A DNA stretch of 64,000 nucleotides from an uncultured Draconibacterium sp. Lineage in GTDB: Bacteria; Bacteroidota; Bacteroidia; Bacteroidales; Prolixibacteraceae. A program made the translations under genes and the position numbers. The notes beneath the pieces were generated by a model. The model was given only the letters and a program-made list of their open reading frames with translations. It was not told the DNA's origin and searched no databases. Positions 42,966-53,000 of this stretch are shown one piece after another. The stretch lies in NCBI RefSeq assembly GCF_963677575.1, contig NZ_OY782038.1, positions 1,798,001-1,862,000 on the forward strand, read 5' to 3'. Each line of letters starts with the position of its first letter. Position 1 is the stretch's first letter.

Positions 42966-44630
42966 ATGCAGAGAGATAAAATCGACAGCTTTTCCTCCTT
43001 TATTTCTGAATCAGTAAAAAACTATGCGAACAATGAAGCACTTGGCTTTATTGATGGCGACTACCTAACATATGCAGAAATGGGTAGAAAGATTTCTGCT
43101 GTTCAGGCATATTTAGAAAAACTTGGTATTGGCGAGGGCGACAAAGTAATTATCTACAGCCAGAATATGCCAAGCTGGGGAGTAGTTTATTTTGCCTTGC
43201 AATGCTCCGGAATTGTTGCTGTTCCTGTTCTTCCCGATTTTAGTCCTACAGAATTGAAGAATGTGATCAAACATTCCGAATCAAAGGCTATGTTTATCTC
43301 TGCAAGTCTTCAGTATAAACTTAAAGATGCTGACACGTCCACACTGGATGTTATCGTAAAAATCGACGATTTCAGTCTTTTAAAAGCAAAAGATACCTCG
43401 GTGGTTTTCGATGAAAAAGCAAGCAGGAACAAGTCATATCAACCAAAAGAAAATGAGCTGGCGGTTTTGATTTACACCTCCGGCACAACCGGAAACTCAA
43501 AAGGTGTAATGCTGTCGCAAAAAAATATTCTGGAGAATGTTGTTCAGTCGGCGGCAGTCCAGGAGATCCGTGAAGATTTCAAGTTTTTATCGATACTGCC
43601 TTTATCGCACACCTACGAGAATACCATTAGTTTTTTGCTGGCTATGTACAAAGGCGCCAGTGTAACTTATTTGCACAAGCCGCCAACGGCAAGTGTTTTG
43701 CTTCCGGCTTTAAAATCGTTGCGGCCACACATTATGCTTACGGTTCCGATGATCATCGAGAAAGTGTACAAAAGCAGTATTGTACCGGGCATTAACAAAA
43801 AAGCAATTACCCGTTTAATGCACAGGTTTAAACCAACACGCAAACTGGTTCATCTATTGGCAGGGAAAAAATTAATGGAAACTTTTGGTGGCCGCTTGGT
43901 GTTTTTTGGTATTGGCGGTGCGAAACTTGATGGCAAAGTGGAACGTTTTCTTCGCGATGCAAAATTTCCATACGCTATTGGGTATGGTCTAACGGAAACT
44001 GCTCCTCTCATGGCGGGATCAAATCCCACAACAACACGTTTCAGAGCTATTGGCCCTAAAGTAATTAACAGCGAAATAAAAATTCATGATCCGAATCCGG
44101 TAACCGGCGAAGGCGAAATTTGGGTAAAAGGGCCAAATGTGATGTTGGGCTATTACAAAAACCCGGAAGAAACAAAACGTGTATTAACCGAAGATGGCTG
44201 GTTTAAAACCGGCGACCTTGGCGTTTTTGATAAAGACGGCTGGCTAAGTCATAAAGGTCGGTTGAAAAATATGATCGTTGGTGCCAACGGAGAAAATATC
44301 TACCCCGAAGAAATTGAATCCATCATCAATAATTTCAGACATGTGGTGGAATCGGTGGTAATTCAGAAAAAAGGGAAACTGGTAGCCCTGGTGCATTTCA
44401 ACAGAGATGAACTCGAGCAAAAGGTAAAAGAAATGCGTTCTGAATTAGGAGATAAAATGGAGGAAATGTCTCAGCATGTAGATGAAAAAATTGAAGAGTT
44501 AAGCATCGAATTAAAACAATATATCAATTCACGGGTTAACAAGTTTTCTAAAATTCAGGATTTTATTTCTCATCCAACACCTTTTATAAAAACGGCCACT
44601 CAAAAAATCAAGCGATATTTGTATTACTAA
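42966..44630 (+). CDS. AMP-dependent long-chain acyl-CoA synthetase
   Basis: A 554-residue adenylate-forming enzyme (ANL superfamily) that activates a fatty acid to acyl-AMP and then acyl-CoA. Motifs: the AMP-binding loop VLIYTSGTTGNSKGVMLS (about 160-177), GYGLTETAPLMA, the WFKTGDLGVFDKDGWLSHKG hinge region, and the C-terminal lysine-bearing end KTATQKIKRYLYY. The family grouping is FadD/long-chain type; chain-length preference cannot be read. ATG at 42966 is preferred over GTG at 42957, which would overlap the predicted promoter -7 box. Downstream comes trpB after 93 bp, with no functional link evident. Confidence 0.88.
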   Translation: MQRDKIDSFSSFISESVKNYANNEALGFIDGDYLTYAEMGRKISAVQAYLEKLGIGEGDKVIIYSQNMPSWGVVYFALQCSGIVAVPVLPDFSPTELKNVIKHSESKAMFISASLQYKLKDADTSTLDVIVKIDDFSLLKAKDTSVVFDEKASRNKSYQPKENELAVLIYTSGTTGNSKGVMLSQKNILENVVQSAAVQEIREDFKFLSILPLSHTYENTISFLLAMYKGASVTYLHKPPTASVLLPALKSLRPHIMLTVPMIIEKVYKSSIVPGINKKAITRLMHRFKPTRKLVHLLAGKKLMETFGGRLVFFGIGGAKLDGKVERFLRDAKFPYAIGYGLTETAPLMAGSNPTTTRFRAIGPKVINSEIKIHDPNPVTGEGEIWVKGPNVMLGYYKNPEETKRVLTEDGWFKTGDLGVFDKDGWLSHKGRLKNMIVGANGENIYPEEIESIINNFRHVVESVVIQKKGKLVALVHFNRDELEQKVKEMRSELGDKMEEMSQHVDEKIEELSIELKQYINSRVNKFSKIQDFISHPTPFIKTATQKIKRYLYY

Positions 44631-44723
44631 TTCCCGAAAATCCCGAATTAGTCCCTATTTAGAATCAACCTAAAGCGATAAAATTTTACATTCGTAGGTT
44701 CAATTTTAAAATTCAAAAAACCT

Positions 44724-45932
44724 ATGACTGATTATTTCAAGCAATACCCTAACAAGGAGGGATTCTATAAGGAATATGGTGGTTCATTCATTCCACCCGA
44801 TTTGCAAAAAGAAATGGATAAAATTACCGATGCTTACCACAGCATCAGCAAATCGCACAATTTCATTTCTGAACTTCGCAGCATTCGCAAACACTTTCAG
44901 GGGCGTCCAACTCCGGTTTATTACTGCCAGAATTTGTCGGCAAAATACGGTGGCCGCATTTACCTTAAACGCGAAGACCTGAACCATTCAGGAGCACATA
45001 AACTCAACCATTGTATGGGCGAGGCTTTATTGGCCAAGCACCTGGGCAAAAAGAAACTGATTGCAGAAACCGGCGCCGGACAACACGGTGTAGCTTTGGC
45101 AACAGCAGCTGCTTATTTTGGTTTGGAGTGCGAAATCCATATGGGAGAAGTTGACATTGCCAAAGAGCATCCGAACGTGGTTCGTATGAAAATTTTGGGT
45201 GCTGAAGTAGTTCCTGTTTCTCACGGATTAAAAACGCTGAAAGAAGCTGTTGATTCGGCTTTCGAGGCTTATTTAAAAGATCCGGTAAATACCATTTACT
45301 GTATTGGCTCGGTGGTTGGACCACACCCGTTCCCTATGATGGTGCGCGATTTCCAGCGTGTTGTTGGAATTGAAGCACAAGAGCAATTCTACGAAATGAC
45401 CGGTGAAAATCCCGATCACGTTGTAGCTTGTGTTGGCGGCGGAAGTAATGCCATGGGAATGTTCTCAGGCTTCTTCGATATTGAAGAAACCGAACTTCAC
45501 GGTGTTGAGCCGGGTGGCGTTGGAACAAAACTGGGCGAACATGCCAGCACCATAACTTACGGAAAACCGGGCGTTATCCACGGTTTTAAATGCTACACGC
45601 TGCAGGATGAAAAAGGCGAACCTGCACCGGTTTATTCGGTGGCCAGCGGATTGGATTATCCAGGTGTTGGTCCGGAACACAGTATGCTGAAAGATATGGG
45701 CAAAGTAAACTACGGTGTTGCCGACGATGCTGAAACTATCGACGCATTTTACGAATTAAGTCGTTTGGAAGGAATTATTCCGGCATTGGAGAGTGCACAC
45801 GCTGTAGCTTACAGTTTGAAGTTGGCTAAAGAAAAACAGCAACAATCTATCCTGATCAACCTAAGTGGTCGTGGCGATAAAGACATCGACTTTGTGGTTG
45901 ACAAATATGGTTTACCTGAAGAAAACGAATAA
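44724..45932 (+). CDS. trpB: Tryptophan synthase beta chain (orphan copy)
   Basis: A 402-residue PLP enzyme of the TrpB family, which condenses indole and serine. The PLP lysine lies in REDLNHSGAHKLNH (about residues 83-96); the catalytic Glu is in ETGAGQHGVA; the phosphate loop is VACVGGGSNAMG; GPEHSM and LSGRGDKD are conserved. The segment after the lysine reads HKLNHCMGEALLAK where HKINN plus a Gln is usual, a mild departure near the active site. No trpA or other trp gene is adjacent, so it may be a second copy salvaging indole. A strong terminator follows. Confidence 0.9.
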   Translation: MTDYFKQYPNKEGFYKEYGGSFIPPDLQKEMDKITDAYHSISKSHNFISELRSIRKHFQGRPTPVYYCQNLSAKYGGRIYLKREDLNHSGAHKLNHCMGEALLAKHLGKKKLIAETGAGQHGVALATAAAYFGLECEIHMGEVDIAKEHPNVVRMKILGAEVVPVSHGLKTLKEAVDSAFEAYLKDPVNTIYCIGSVVGPHPFPMMVRDFQRVVGIEAQEQFYEMTGENPDHVVACVGGGSNAMGMFSGFFDIEETELHGVEPGGVGTKLGEHASTITYGKPGVIHGFKCYTLQDEKGEPAPVYSVASGLDYPGVGPEHSMLKDMGKVNYGVADDAETIDAFYELSRLEGIIPALESAHAVAYSLKLAKEKQQQSILINLSGRGDKDIDFVVDKYGLPEENE

Positions 45933-45954
45933 ACGATTAGTTAACGATATATTG

Positions 45955-45986
45955 AAAAGTCCTGCTCGCTTGAGCGGGACTTTTTG
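45955..45986 (+). terminator. Terminator of trpB
   Basis: AAAGTCCTGCTC and GAGCGGGACTTT flank a short loop; the stem contains one G-T pair and ends in TTTTTG. Confidence 0.85.
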
Positions 45987-46272
45987 TTTATGTAGAGTAC
46001 CTTTTGATGCTTGGAATAACGGGAAATTGTATGTTTATGCGAGTTGAGACGTTGAAAGTTTGCACTGCCCCCACAGTTAAATACACAAAACACTATATGC
46101 CAGACTTTTATCGTGTTTTGTATTCGATATTTTCAATTTTACCACAATATTTGTTTTGTGTCAGCTTCGGAGCGGGACGGGCTGAAGGGTTCTTTGGTAA
46201 AATTTGGTTTTAGCGTTGGCTTTGTACGTTTTGCCAATGTGCCTTGCAGCAAAGCGATGGAGTGTGGTGGCT
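45987..46272. other. Left border of the defence island, no gene seen
   Basis: About 290 bp with skewed composition (GTTTTGT-, TTGGC-rich) unlike the flanking housekeeping genes. It holds no credible ORF. Together with the similar gene-less border at 53643-54231 it encloses the three-gene operon. The sequence style recalls degenerate cassette junctions, but no convincing attC-like fold was identified. Confidence 0.4.
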
Positions 46273-47298
46273 TCATTTTTCCCCCTTTTTGTTTTTCAGT
46301 TTTTTCGTTGTGTCGGTTATTTGCTCCAAAAAATGCTTTTCAACTTCCGACAATTCATTTTTCGATAACTCTTTATATTTCTCATATTCGGCATGCGCTT
46401 TTTGCAGAGCTTGCCCGTGACTTATTGTTCCGGCGTGATTCAGTATTTCCTTTCTTGTCATTTTCAGGAAGGTGTCAAGCTGCTCGATCCAGTCTTTCAT
46501 GTACATTGGTTCCTGGTTGAGTGCCTGAATTTCGGCAAGTTCGAGGTATGCAGTTACAATCCGGTTTAAAATATCAAGTTCGTTTTCATTGAGGTAATTT
46601 TTTGCGATTGCTGTTTCCTGTTTTGTTGGTTTCTTTCCTTTAAAACTACTCAAACCTAAATGAGGTTTCCCCGAATCTACCCGTTTGTAAATAATCTCGG
46701 CGGCGGTGTGTCCGTGGGCTGCCCAGTGCATTTTATTTTGTACTGTTTTAAAAAACAAAACCGACATTTCCAACGATGGGTCGTAGTCGATACTGGTTGC
46801 ATAAATATCAAGCACTTTTCGCCAAAACACTTTTTCCGACGAACGAATATCGCGGATGCGTGCCAATAATTCATCGAAATAATTTCCGCCACCTGCTTGC
46901 TTTAACAAATCATCGTTCATGGTAAAACCTTTCACAATGTATTCTTTTAAACGGGCGGTTGCCCATTGGCGGAATTTTGTCCCCTGATGGCTTTTTACCC
47001 GATAACCCACCGAAATAATTACATCTAGATTGTAAAGTTTTACGTTTTTAATTTGTGTTTTCCCTTTTATAGCGCCATGTTGAGTGGTGTGTGCAAAATT
47101 TGCACATACCTTTTCCTCGTCCAGTTCGCCCTCTTTAAAAACATTATTTATATGTTTTGTAATTACCGAACGTTCTTTCTGAAAAAGTTCGCCCAATTGC
47201 GCCTGCGAAAGCCAAACGGTTTCTTCTTCCAGCCTAACATCAATTTTGGTTTGCCCGTCTTCGGTTTGGTAGAGTAGTATTTCTGAATTATTATCCAT
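46273..47298 (-). CDS. RhuM-family protein
   Basis: A 341-residue protein matching the RhuM virulence-protein family along most of its length: ILLYQTEDGQTKIDVRLEEE, TVWLSQAQLGELFQKERSVI, TKHINNVFKEGEL, YNLDVIISVGYRVKSHQGT, FRQWATARLKEYIVKGF, and the later EVSVLFFKTVQNKMHWAAHG-like helical half. The N-terminal part is a winged-helix-like segment. The name comes from a Salmonella pathogenicity-island gene; the molecular function is unknown, but family members often sit beside restriction systems. It begins 5 bp after the nuclease gene stop and is last in the operon. Confidence 0.88.
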   Translation of the reverse strand: MDNNSEILLYQTEDGQTKIDVRLEEETVWLSQAQLGELFQKERSVITKHINNVFKEGELDEEKVCANFAHTTQHGAIKGKTQIKNVKLYNLDVIISVGYRVKSHQGTKFRQWATARLKEYIVKGFTMNDDLLKQAGGGNYFDELLARIRDIRSSEKVFWRKVLDIYATSIDYDPSLEMSVLFFKTVQNKMHWAAHGHTAAEIIYKRVDSGKPHLGLSSFKGKKPTKQETAIAKNYLNENELDILNRIVTAYLELAEIQALNQEPMYMKDWIEQLDTFLKMTRKEILNHAGTISHGQALQKAHAEYEKYKELSKNELSEVEKHFLEQITDTTKKLKNKKGEK

Positions 47299-47303
47299 TT
47301 GTT

Positions 47304-50012
47304 TTATTTCAAATATTTATAAAAAATCTCCGCTAATTCCTTTGAAAAATTTTTGTCCAATTCTGTTTTAACGGTTTTCTTCATATTCTTAATTTTTTTA
47401 AATCTTTCCCAGTATGATTTTGTTTGAAAAACGAATAACCACTCAATATTAAAACTGGAATAGTCAAATTTTTCTGGATTTAAAAGAAATTTGTGATAAT
47501 CTGAATATTTTTCAAATTCAAAAAGATATTTTTGAGGTATTTGAATATTAAAGGTATAAACTAACTGAATAAAATAGTTGAAGTCATTATAATCATCTGT
47601 ATTATATGTATTGCCTACCTTTTCATATAGTCCTTTGGCTTTTGATTTTTTTATGTATTCTAAAACATCGTCGAAAAATAAATTATATGAAAGTATCTCA
47701 TTTAGTGAACAGTCAATATAAATTGAAAAATTAAATTTTTCCTTGAGTGAATTAATGATTATTTCTTCAATTCTTGCCTTTAAGTTAATATCAGAAACAA
47801 ACCATATGAGAAATAGTGATTTGACCCCCTGAGATTTAAGGACATCATCAATTATTGAAATATCAGACAATTTTTCGTTTGGGTACTTTTTTTCTAAAAT
47901 AAATACAATATTATTTAGAAGCTTTTCTTCATGCGGATATTTTCTAATTACGATGGTTAGGAGCTTTATCAAATCATCTGACTTAATGAATTTTCTTTTT
48001 TCAGCAAGTAGATGTCTGAAACCTAATAGGTTCATCTTATTTCTGGAGTTAGCAAGTAAATTTATCACCACACGAAACAAGTCAGTAATTCCGGGATTAT
48101 CTTCAATTTGTGAAACAAGAAATAGAATATTCTCAAATTCAGTTTCCAGATTCCTAAACAAGTAACGATAATCATTGTCTATACTAAATTTATCAAATAG
48201 CTCAGGCGAATGACAAAGGTTAATTGCTTTTTCAATTAACTGCTCTGAACTAATAGGAAGTGTTTGTATGTCGTACCTTTTGAATGTTAAAATGAGATTC
48301 TTGGTGTCGCAATAAAAAATGCATAACGATTGAATGAAATCATCAATTTCAATCTTTGTATACGACCCAAACATTAAATCAAAGTTCCGAATTGTTGGCA
48401 CATTATCCTGAACACTATATGCCGCAAATATGCCATCAATTGACTTTTCAACAACAACTTTAAAATCATCAAAAACGTCATAAAACAAATAGTTCTTTTT
48501 TATATAAGTATAGAGAAAACCCAGGTTATAGAGTAGTTCAGCAATATGGAATTGAACGTTTCTATTGGAGTCAACACTTTTTCTTATGGAGCTAAGGGAT
48601 TTGTCAATTTTATAAGAAATGCTTTTAATGAATTTCCCATTACTCATATATTCCAATTGAGTACGAACATCTTTATCAATATTCTCACTAAAAAGGTAGT
48701 TGTAAAGATTTGGTTCTTCAAGCTCTTCTAATATTCGCTGACTATCACCTGTGTATGGAGTATTTTTACATAACCAGTACAAATTTTGAAGATTGGATTT
48801 ACATAAAAATTCAGTTATCTGTTTTCTTTCTTCGTTTTGGTCATTATTTGCCAGCTCTAAGATTTGTTTTAGTTGGTTGAAAGCATCTGCAAAATTCAAT
48901 ACCCTGAAATTTATGTATGCATTTTCTAATTGTTCTTGGATGCTTTTTGTTTTTAAATAATCAGAATTGTTATTAATAATTCTTTTATCTAACTCCTTAA
49001 GGTTAAAATTGTTGAATGCACACAAAAGACAAGAACAAGAATTGGCCAATGAATTTAATTCAAATTCTTTGACTTTAATACCTGAAATTTTTCTGATTAA
49101 GTTGAATCCCAGAAATGAAAATATATCCTGAACCTTTTTAGTGGAGGAGTTGGAAAACGTTTTATTCCATTTTTCTAATGACTGTGCTATTTCATCGTTT
49201 GCAATTGCAAAATCGTAACGATTAATATAATGAGATTGTTTATGGTTCAGGTTCTCATTGAATGGGAACAAGTCTGGTATGGAGTTTTGTTTTAAAACTG
49301 TTAAAGGATAAAATCGTTCTGTAAGAAAATGAATTTTATCTAAAATGGGATATTTTTTTAATCTCTCTTGCAGTTTTTCTCTTCCACTATATATTGTTTT
49401 GCTAATTATTAATTTATCATCAATGGCTTTGTTCTCATCAGTTGATTTCAATTCTTCACCTGAATTATTCCTATCACTACTTTCTTCTGCTGTTTCATAG
49501 TAGTTATTAATAATTTGTATGAATCCTGGATAATATTTAAAAATAAGTTCATCGTCTAAATATTCAAGTAGTCTGTCCCAGCACCAGTAATCTACAACAA
49601 TATTGTTTTCAGTAGACTTCTTATTACATTCTATTTGAATAACAGTATCGTTTTTAAAGGTTGATGCAAAAATGAACTTTGTAAAGTGGCTTCCATGGTC
49701 TTTGTTAAATTGTACGAACTCAGCAAAATCATTCTCCAAATCTTCTAAAAGTTCATTTCTGTTTTTGTTATCATCTCTTTGAATATCTTTTAACTTACAT
49801 TGTATAACTGTTTTTTCTTCAATTGAACTTATGTCTAATCCATGTTGTTTTTGCCCTTTTCTGCCAAATAGTGAAAAAGTATCAGTACTCTTAATAACAT
49901 TAAACAAATCGACAACAAACCGTTCAAATTTCACATCATTAGCAAATGGAGGCAAAATTTGGTATTCACCCATTTGAACTCTTTCGTTCTTATTTTTTTG
50001 CCCTTTCTCCAT
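47304..50012 (-). CDS. Mrr-like nuclease fused to a long helical-repeat region (candidate defence effector)
   Basis: A 902-residue protein not recognised as any named system. Residues about 12-150 look like a PD-(D/E)xK (Mrr-like) nuclease: FERFVVDLFNVI, then KGQKQHGLDIS with the catalytic Asp, then TVIQCKLKD with the QxK pair. A segment VVDYWCWDRLLEYLDDELI at about 150-170 often follows such nucleases. Residues about 300-900 are predicted almost wholly alpha-helical and TPR/HEAT-like, with a Cys pair CSCLLCAFNNFNL near residue 330 as seen in sensor regions of some large defence proteins. No Walker motif is visible, so it is not a STAND ATPase. Its ATG directly abuts the stop of the Type IIG gene (TAAATG), implying translational coupling. 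Confidence 0.65.
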   Translation of the reverse strand: MEKGQKNKNERVQMGEYQILPPFANDVKFERFVVDLFNVIKSTDTFSLFGRKGQKQHGLDISSIEEKTVIQCKLKDIQRDDNKNRNELLEDLENDFAEFVQFNKDHGSHFTKFIFASTFKNDTVIQIECNKKSTENNIVVDYWCWDRLLEYLDDELIFKYYPGFIQIINNYYETAEESSDRNNSGEELKSTDENKAIDDKLIISKTIYSGREKLQERLKKYPILDKIHFLTERFYPLTVLKQNSIPDLFPFNENLNHKQSHYINRYDFAIANDEIAQSLEKWNKTFSNSSTKKVQDIFSFLGFNLIRKISGIKVKEFELNSLANSCSCLLCAFNNFNLKELDKRIINNNSDYLKTKSIQEQLENAYINFRVLNFADAFNQLKQILELANNDQNEERKQITEFLCKSNLQNLYWLCKNTPYTGDSQRILEELEEPNLYNYLFSENIDKDVRTQLEYMSNGKFIKSISYKIDKSLSSIRKSVDSNRNVQFHIAELLYNLGFLYTYIKKNYLFYDVFDDFKVVVEKSIDGIFAAYSVQDNVPTIRNFDLMFGSYTKIEIDDFIQSLCIFYCDTKNLILTFKRYDIQTLPISSEQLIEKAINLCHSPELFDKFSIDNDYRYLFRNLETEFENILFLVSQIEDNPGITDLFRVVINLLANSRNKMNLLGFRHLLAEKRKFIKSDDLIKLLTIVIRKYPHEEKLLNNIVFILEKKYPNEKLSDISIIDDVLKSQGVKSLFLIWFVSDINLKARIEEIIINSLKEKFNFSIYIDCSLNEILSYNLFFDDVLEYIKKSKAKGLYEKVGNTYNTDDYNDFNYFIQLVYTFNIQIPQKYLFEFEKYSDYHKFLLNPEKFDYSSFNIEWLFVFQTKSYWERFKKIKNMKKTVKTELDKNFSKELAEIFYKYLK

Positions 50013-53000
50013 TTACTCCTCCTCCACTATTTTAATTTCTTCCTCAGTCAACCCATACAACTCATAAACCATTCGGTCAATTTCCCTGTCGGTTTTTTCG
50101 ATTTCGGATTGAAGTTGGTTAATTTCGGATTTATAAGAATTGAAATATTCTTCCCATTCATCTTGTTGAACAAGAGAAAGAATTATTTTTTGCTTTTTAA
50201 GTTCGGAAAGAAAAGTTTTGAAATCAAAATCGTAAAAAATATCTAATTTGTTTGAAATTTTTTCAATTTCAAGATTCGTTTTTACCCGATTTATAAACTT
50301 GTCTTTCTTTTGGTCAAGTTTATTTATCAATTCGATTATGTTGTCAGCTTTTTCTACAAAAGGTTGTTGTTCGTTTTCCCCAATCAATTTAATTGGGAAT
50401 TGCTTACAGTTAGCAATTAATATTTTTTGGAAAAGTTCCTTTTCTAAATCCAGGAATTTATATTTGTGGTAGTAAGTTAGAAGCGATGAATTTATTAACG
50501 TTAAAAGGTATTTTACAAGAAGCCCTGATTTCGGAATTATACCAAAACCAATTTGCGTAAAATAAAATGGTTTGTCGGTAAAGCCTGCATAAATCCGAGG
50601 TGGTCTGCCAGAAACAATTTGCCTCACTATAATCCTTGGTTCAAGGAAAAACCTTTCTTCACGCATCGCCCCTAACCATTCGCCATATTTTATGTATTCT
50701 TCAACTTGAGAATTAACATTGTAACGAACAATGTTTCCTCCACTTATTAAAGGTTTGTATGTCTCGTCAAGCTGAGTTTGGGAATGAAACAGTCTGTTTT
50801 TAATGGTTTCCTGCGAATGACCTTTGTATTTGTCATACGGTGTAATTCCTAAAGTAAAATCAGCTACATTTTCAAGATGTTCCGAGTTGTTCTCACATTT
50901 TTGTAACAGGGCGATATCTTGGTCTGAAACATAAATATTATAATTAACTGCTTTAAATTGTTTCCAAAACTTTTTGTTTTGAACCAACAATTTACTTTCA
51001 TCGATAAAATTAATTTTTTCGTCTTTCGGATAAACTAACGTCTTTGCAAACTCTTGACTTCCACCTTTTCTAAATTCAAAGATTATTGTTTCAACTTTGG
51101 CATCGGGAAATACATCATCCGGCAATTTGATAATTGTTGTAATATCGTCGATGAGTAATTTTCTGATTTTTGTGTACGACGAATTAACTAAAATAGAATT
51201 CGGATTAATAAAGGAGAAGAAACCTTTATATTTTAAAATTGAATAACCTTTCTCAATAAAAATCGAATACAGATTTATCCTATTTTCAGTAGTTGTGTAT
51301 TTTTCAAATAAATCCTTAACGAGTTCTGGTTCTAAGCCTTTTATGTCAACATAAGGTGGATTTCCAATTACCACATCAAAACCACCCTTGTATTCAGTTC
51401 GGAAAGCGTGTTCACGGGTGCAAATCATTTCTGCAATAAGTTTTTGCAGTTCCTTGTTCTCAGGAAGTTGGTGTTTGTTGCGGTTATTTTTTATGTAGGT
51501 AATGGTATTTTCGAATTTTTCATCAGAGGTGATGAAGGAGGTATTGAATTTACGTGTCCATGTTGGCGATATTGTTCCATCGGCATATCTTCGGGGTTTC
51601 TCTTTCTGTCCAGAGGGGTTAACCCCTCTGTTTGGAACCATTGTGCCAGGTTTGTTTCCATTAGGAGACGGATGTTTTCCCATTTCTCTGTTGAGCATGT
51701 ACGATGAGCGTCCTTTTACTTTGGCAACGATATCGTTGAGTTCTTCTTTCTCGCATACCAGCATCATGTGCATGTGGTCGCCACAGATATTGTATGCCAA
51801 TACATTTAGGTTGTCTTCATTTACAATTTCGAGAATGGCCTGCGTTACCATTACCTCTTTTTCCCCATCGAGCCAAACCGCTTCGCCAGGTTCGATTTTT
51901 AGGTTCCACATTCGTTGCGATGTTCTCGAGTTGTGGGTGGCCGTTGTCACATGCCATGCCTTTTTCTTTTTTTTCTGAAAAATATTCGGGAATTCAGTGT
52001 GCCAGTTAAAAGCTTTATCGCCTGCAACTTCGGGGTCGTCAATCAGCGAGTTTCCACATTTTATGTTGTTGCTAAGCGTGTTTAGTTTCCGTCCTTTTTG
52101 TGCGGTTCGCAACCACAGCGAGAGTTTGGCAATTTCAACCGATTCTTCATTCAGGTCAACGCCGTAAATGTTTTTTTCAAGAATGTCGGTGGTAATGTCG
52201 GAGAAAATTATTGCCCCGCCCAAAAGTTGCCCGCGCAACTCGTCAATTTTCCGGTGTTCGTTTATCAGGAATTCCAGCGCCTGGTTTAAAAACGCCCCCG
52301 AACCGCAAGCTGGGTCAAGAATTGTTAGCGATAAAAGCCAGTTCCGGTAATCGTCCAGTTTTTTGTCAAGTGTGCGTACAATTTCCTTTTTCCGGTTTTT
52401 CCTGCCTTTTGCATATTCTTCGTCAACAATCCCAAGTTTAGTACGTTTTTCTTCGCAAAGTTTCCCAACCGTATTTTCAACAATGTATTTGGTAATGTAT
52501 TTTGGCGTGTAAAAAATGCCGTCTTTTTTGCGTATCGAAACAGCAGGCTGTTTCGACAGGGGGGCATGCCCCCCTGTTGCGGCAATAGCCGCAATTTCGC
52601 CCAGTGAGTGCTCAAAAATGTGCCCAAGAATATTTACATCCACGTCGGTTTCAAAGTCGTAGCTACTTAAGCGCAGCGTGTGTTCATACAAAATATCATC
52701 GTCAATCGTAATATTGTCCAGAACTTCGTCGGGTTTAAAAAGCCCGCCGTTGTATGCGTAAATGTCGTATTTCTTCCCGTTATAACCGGTGTTCATGTAA
52801 CCGAAATACTTTTTAAAACGGGAGTATAACGGGAAATATTCATCGTATTTTTCTTTTAAGTCAGCCCACTGCTTTACAATTTCGCTGATTGAATTTGGCG
52901 GGAGCAACAACCTGTCTTCGGCAAAAAAGATAAACAAAAAACGGTCTAACAGTTTTTGCGTTTTTTTAAAAAGCAGAAGTTTATCTGTTTCAGGATTGTT

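Noticed and set aside
45987..46272. The island borders (here and 53643-53960) as integron-like cassette junctions.
   Set aside because: They share only short motifs such as GGTAAAATTT; no foldable attC-like pair or integrase was found.
47304..50012. Assigning the 902-residue protein to Avs/STAND systems.
   Set aside because: No Walker A or B motif is visible in the middle region.
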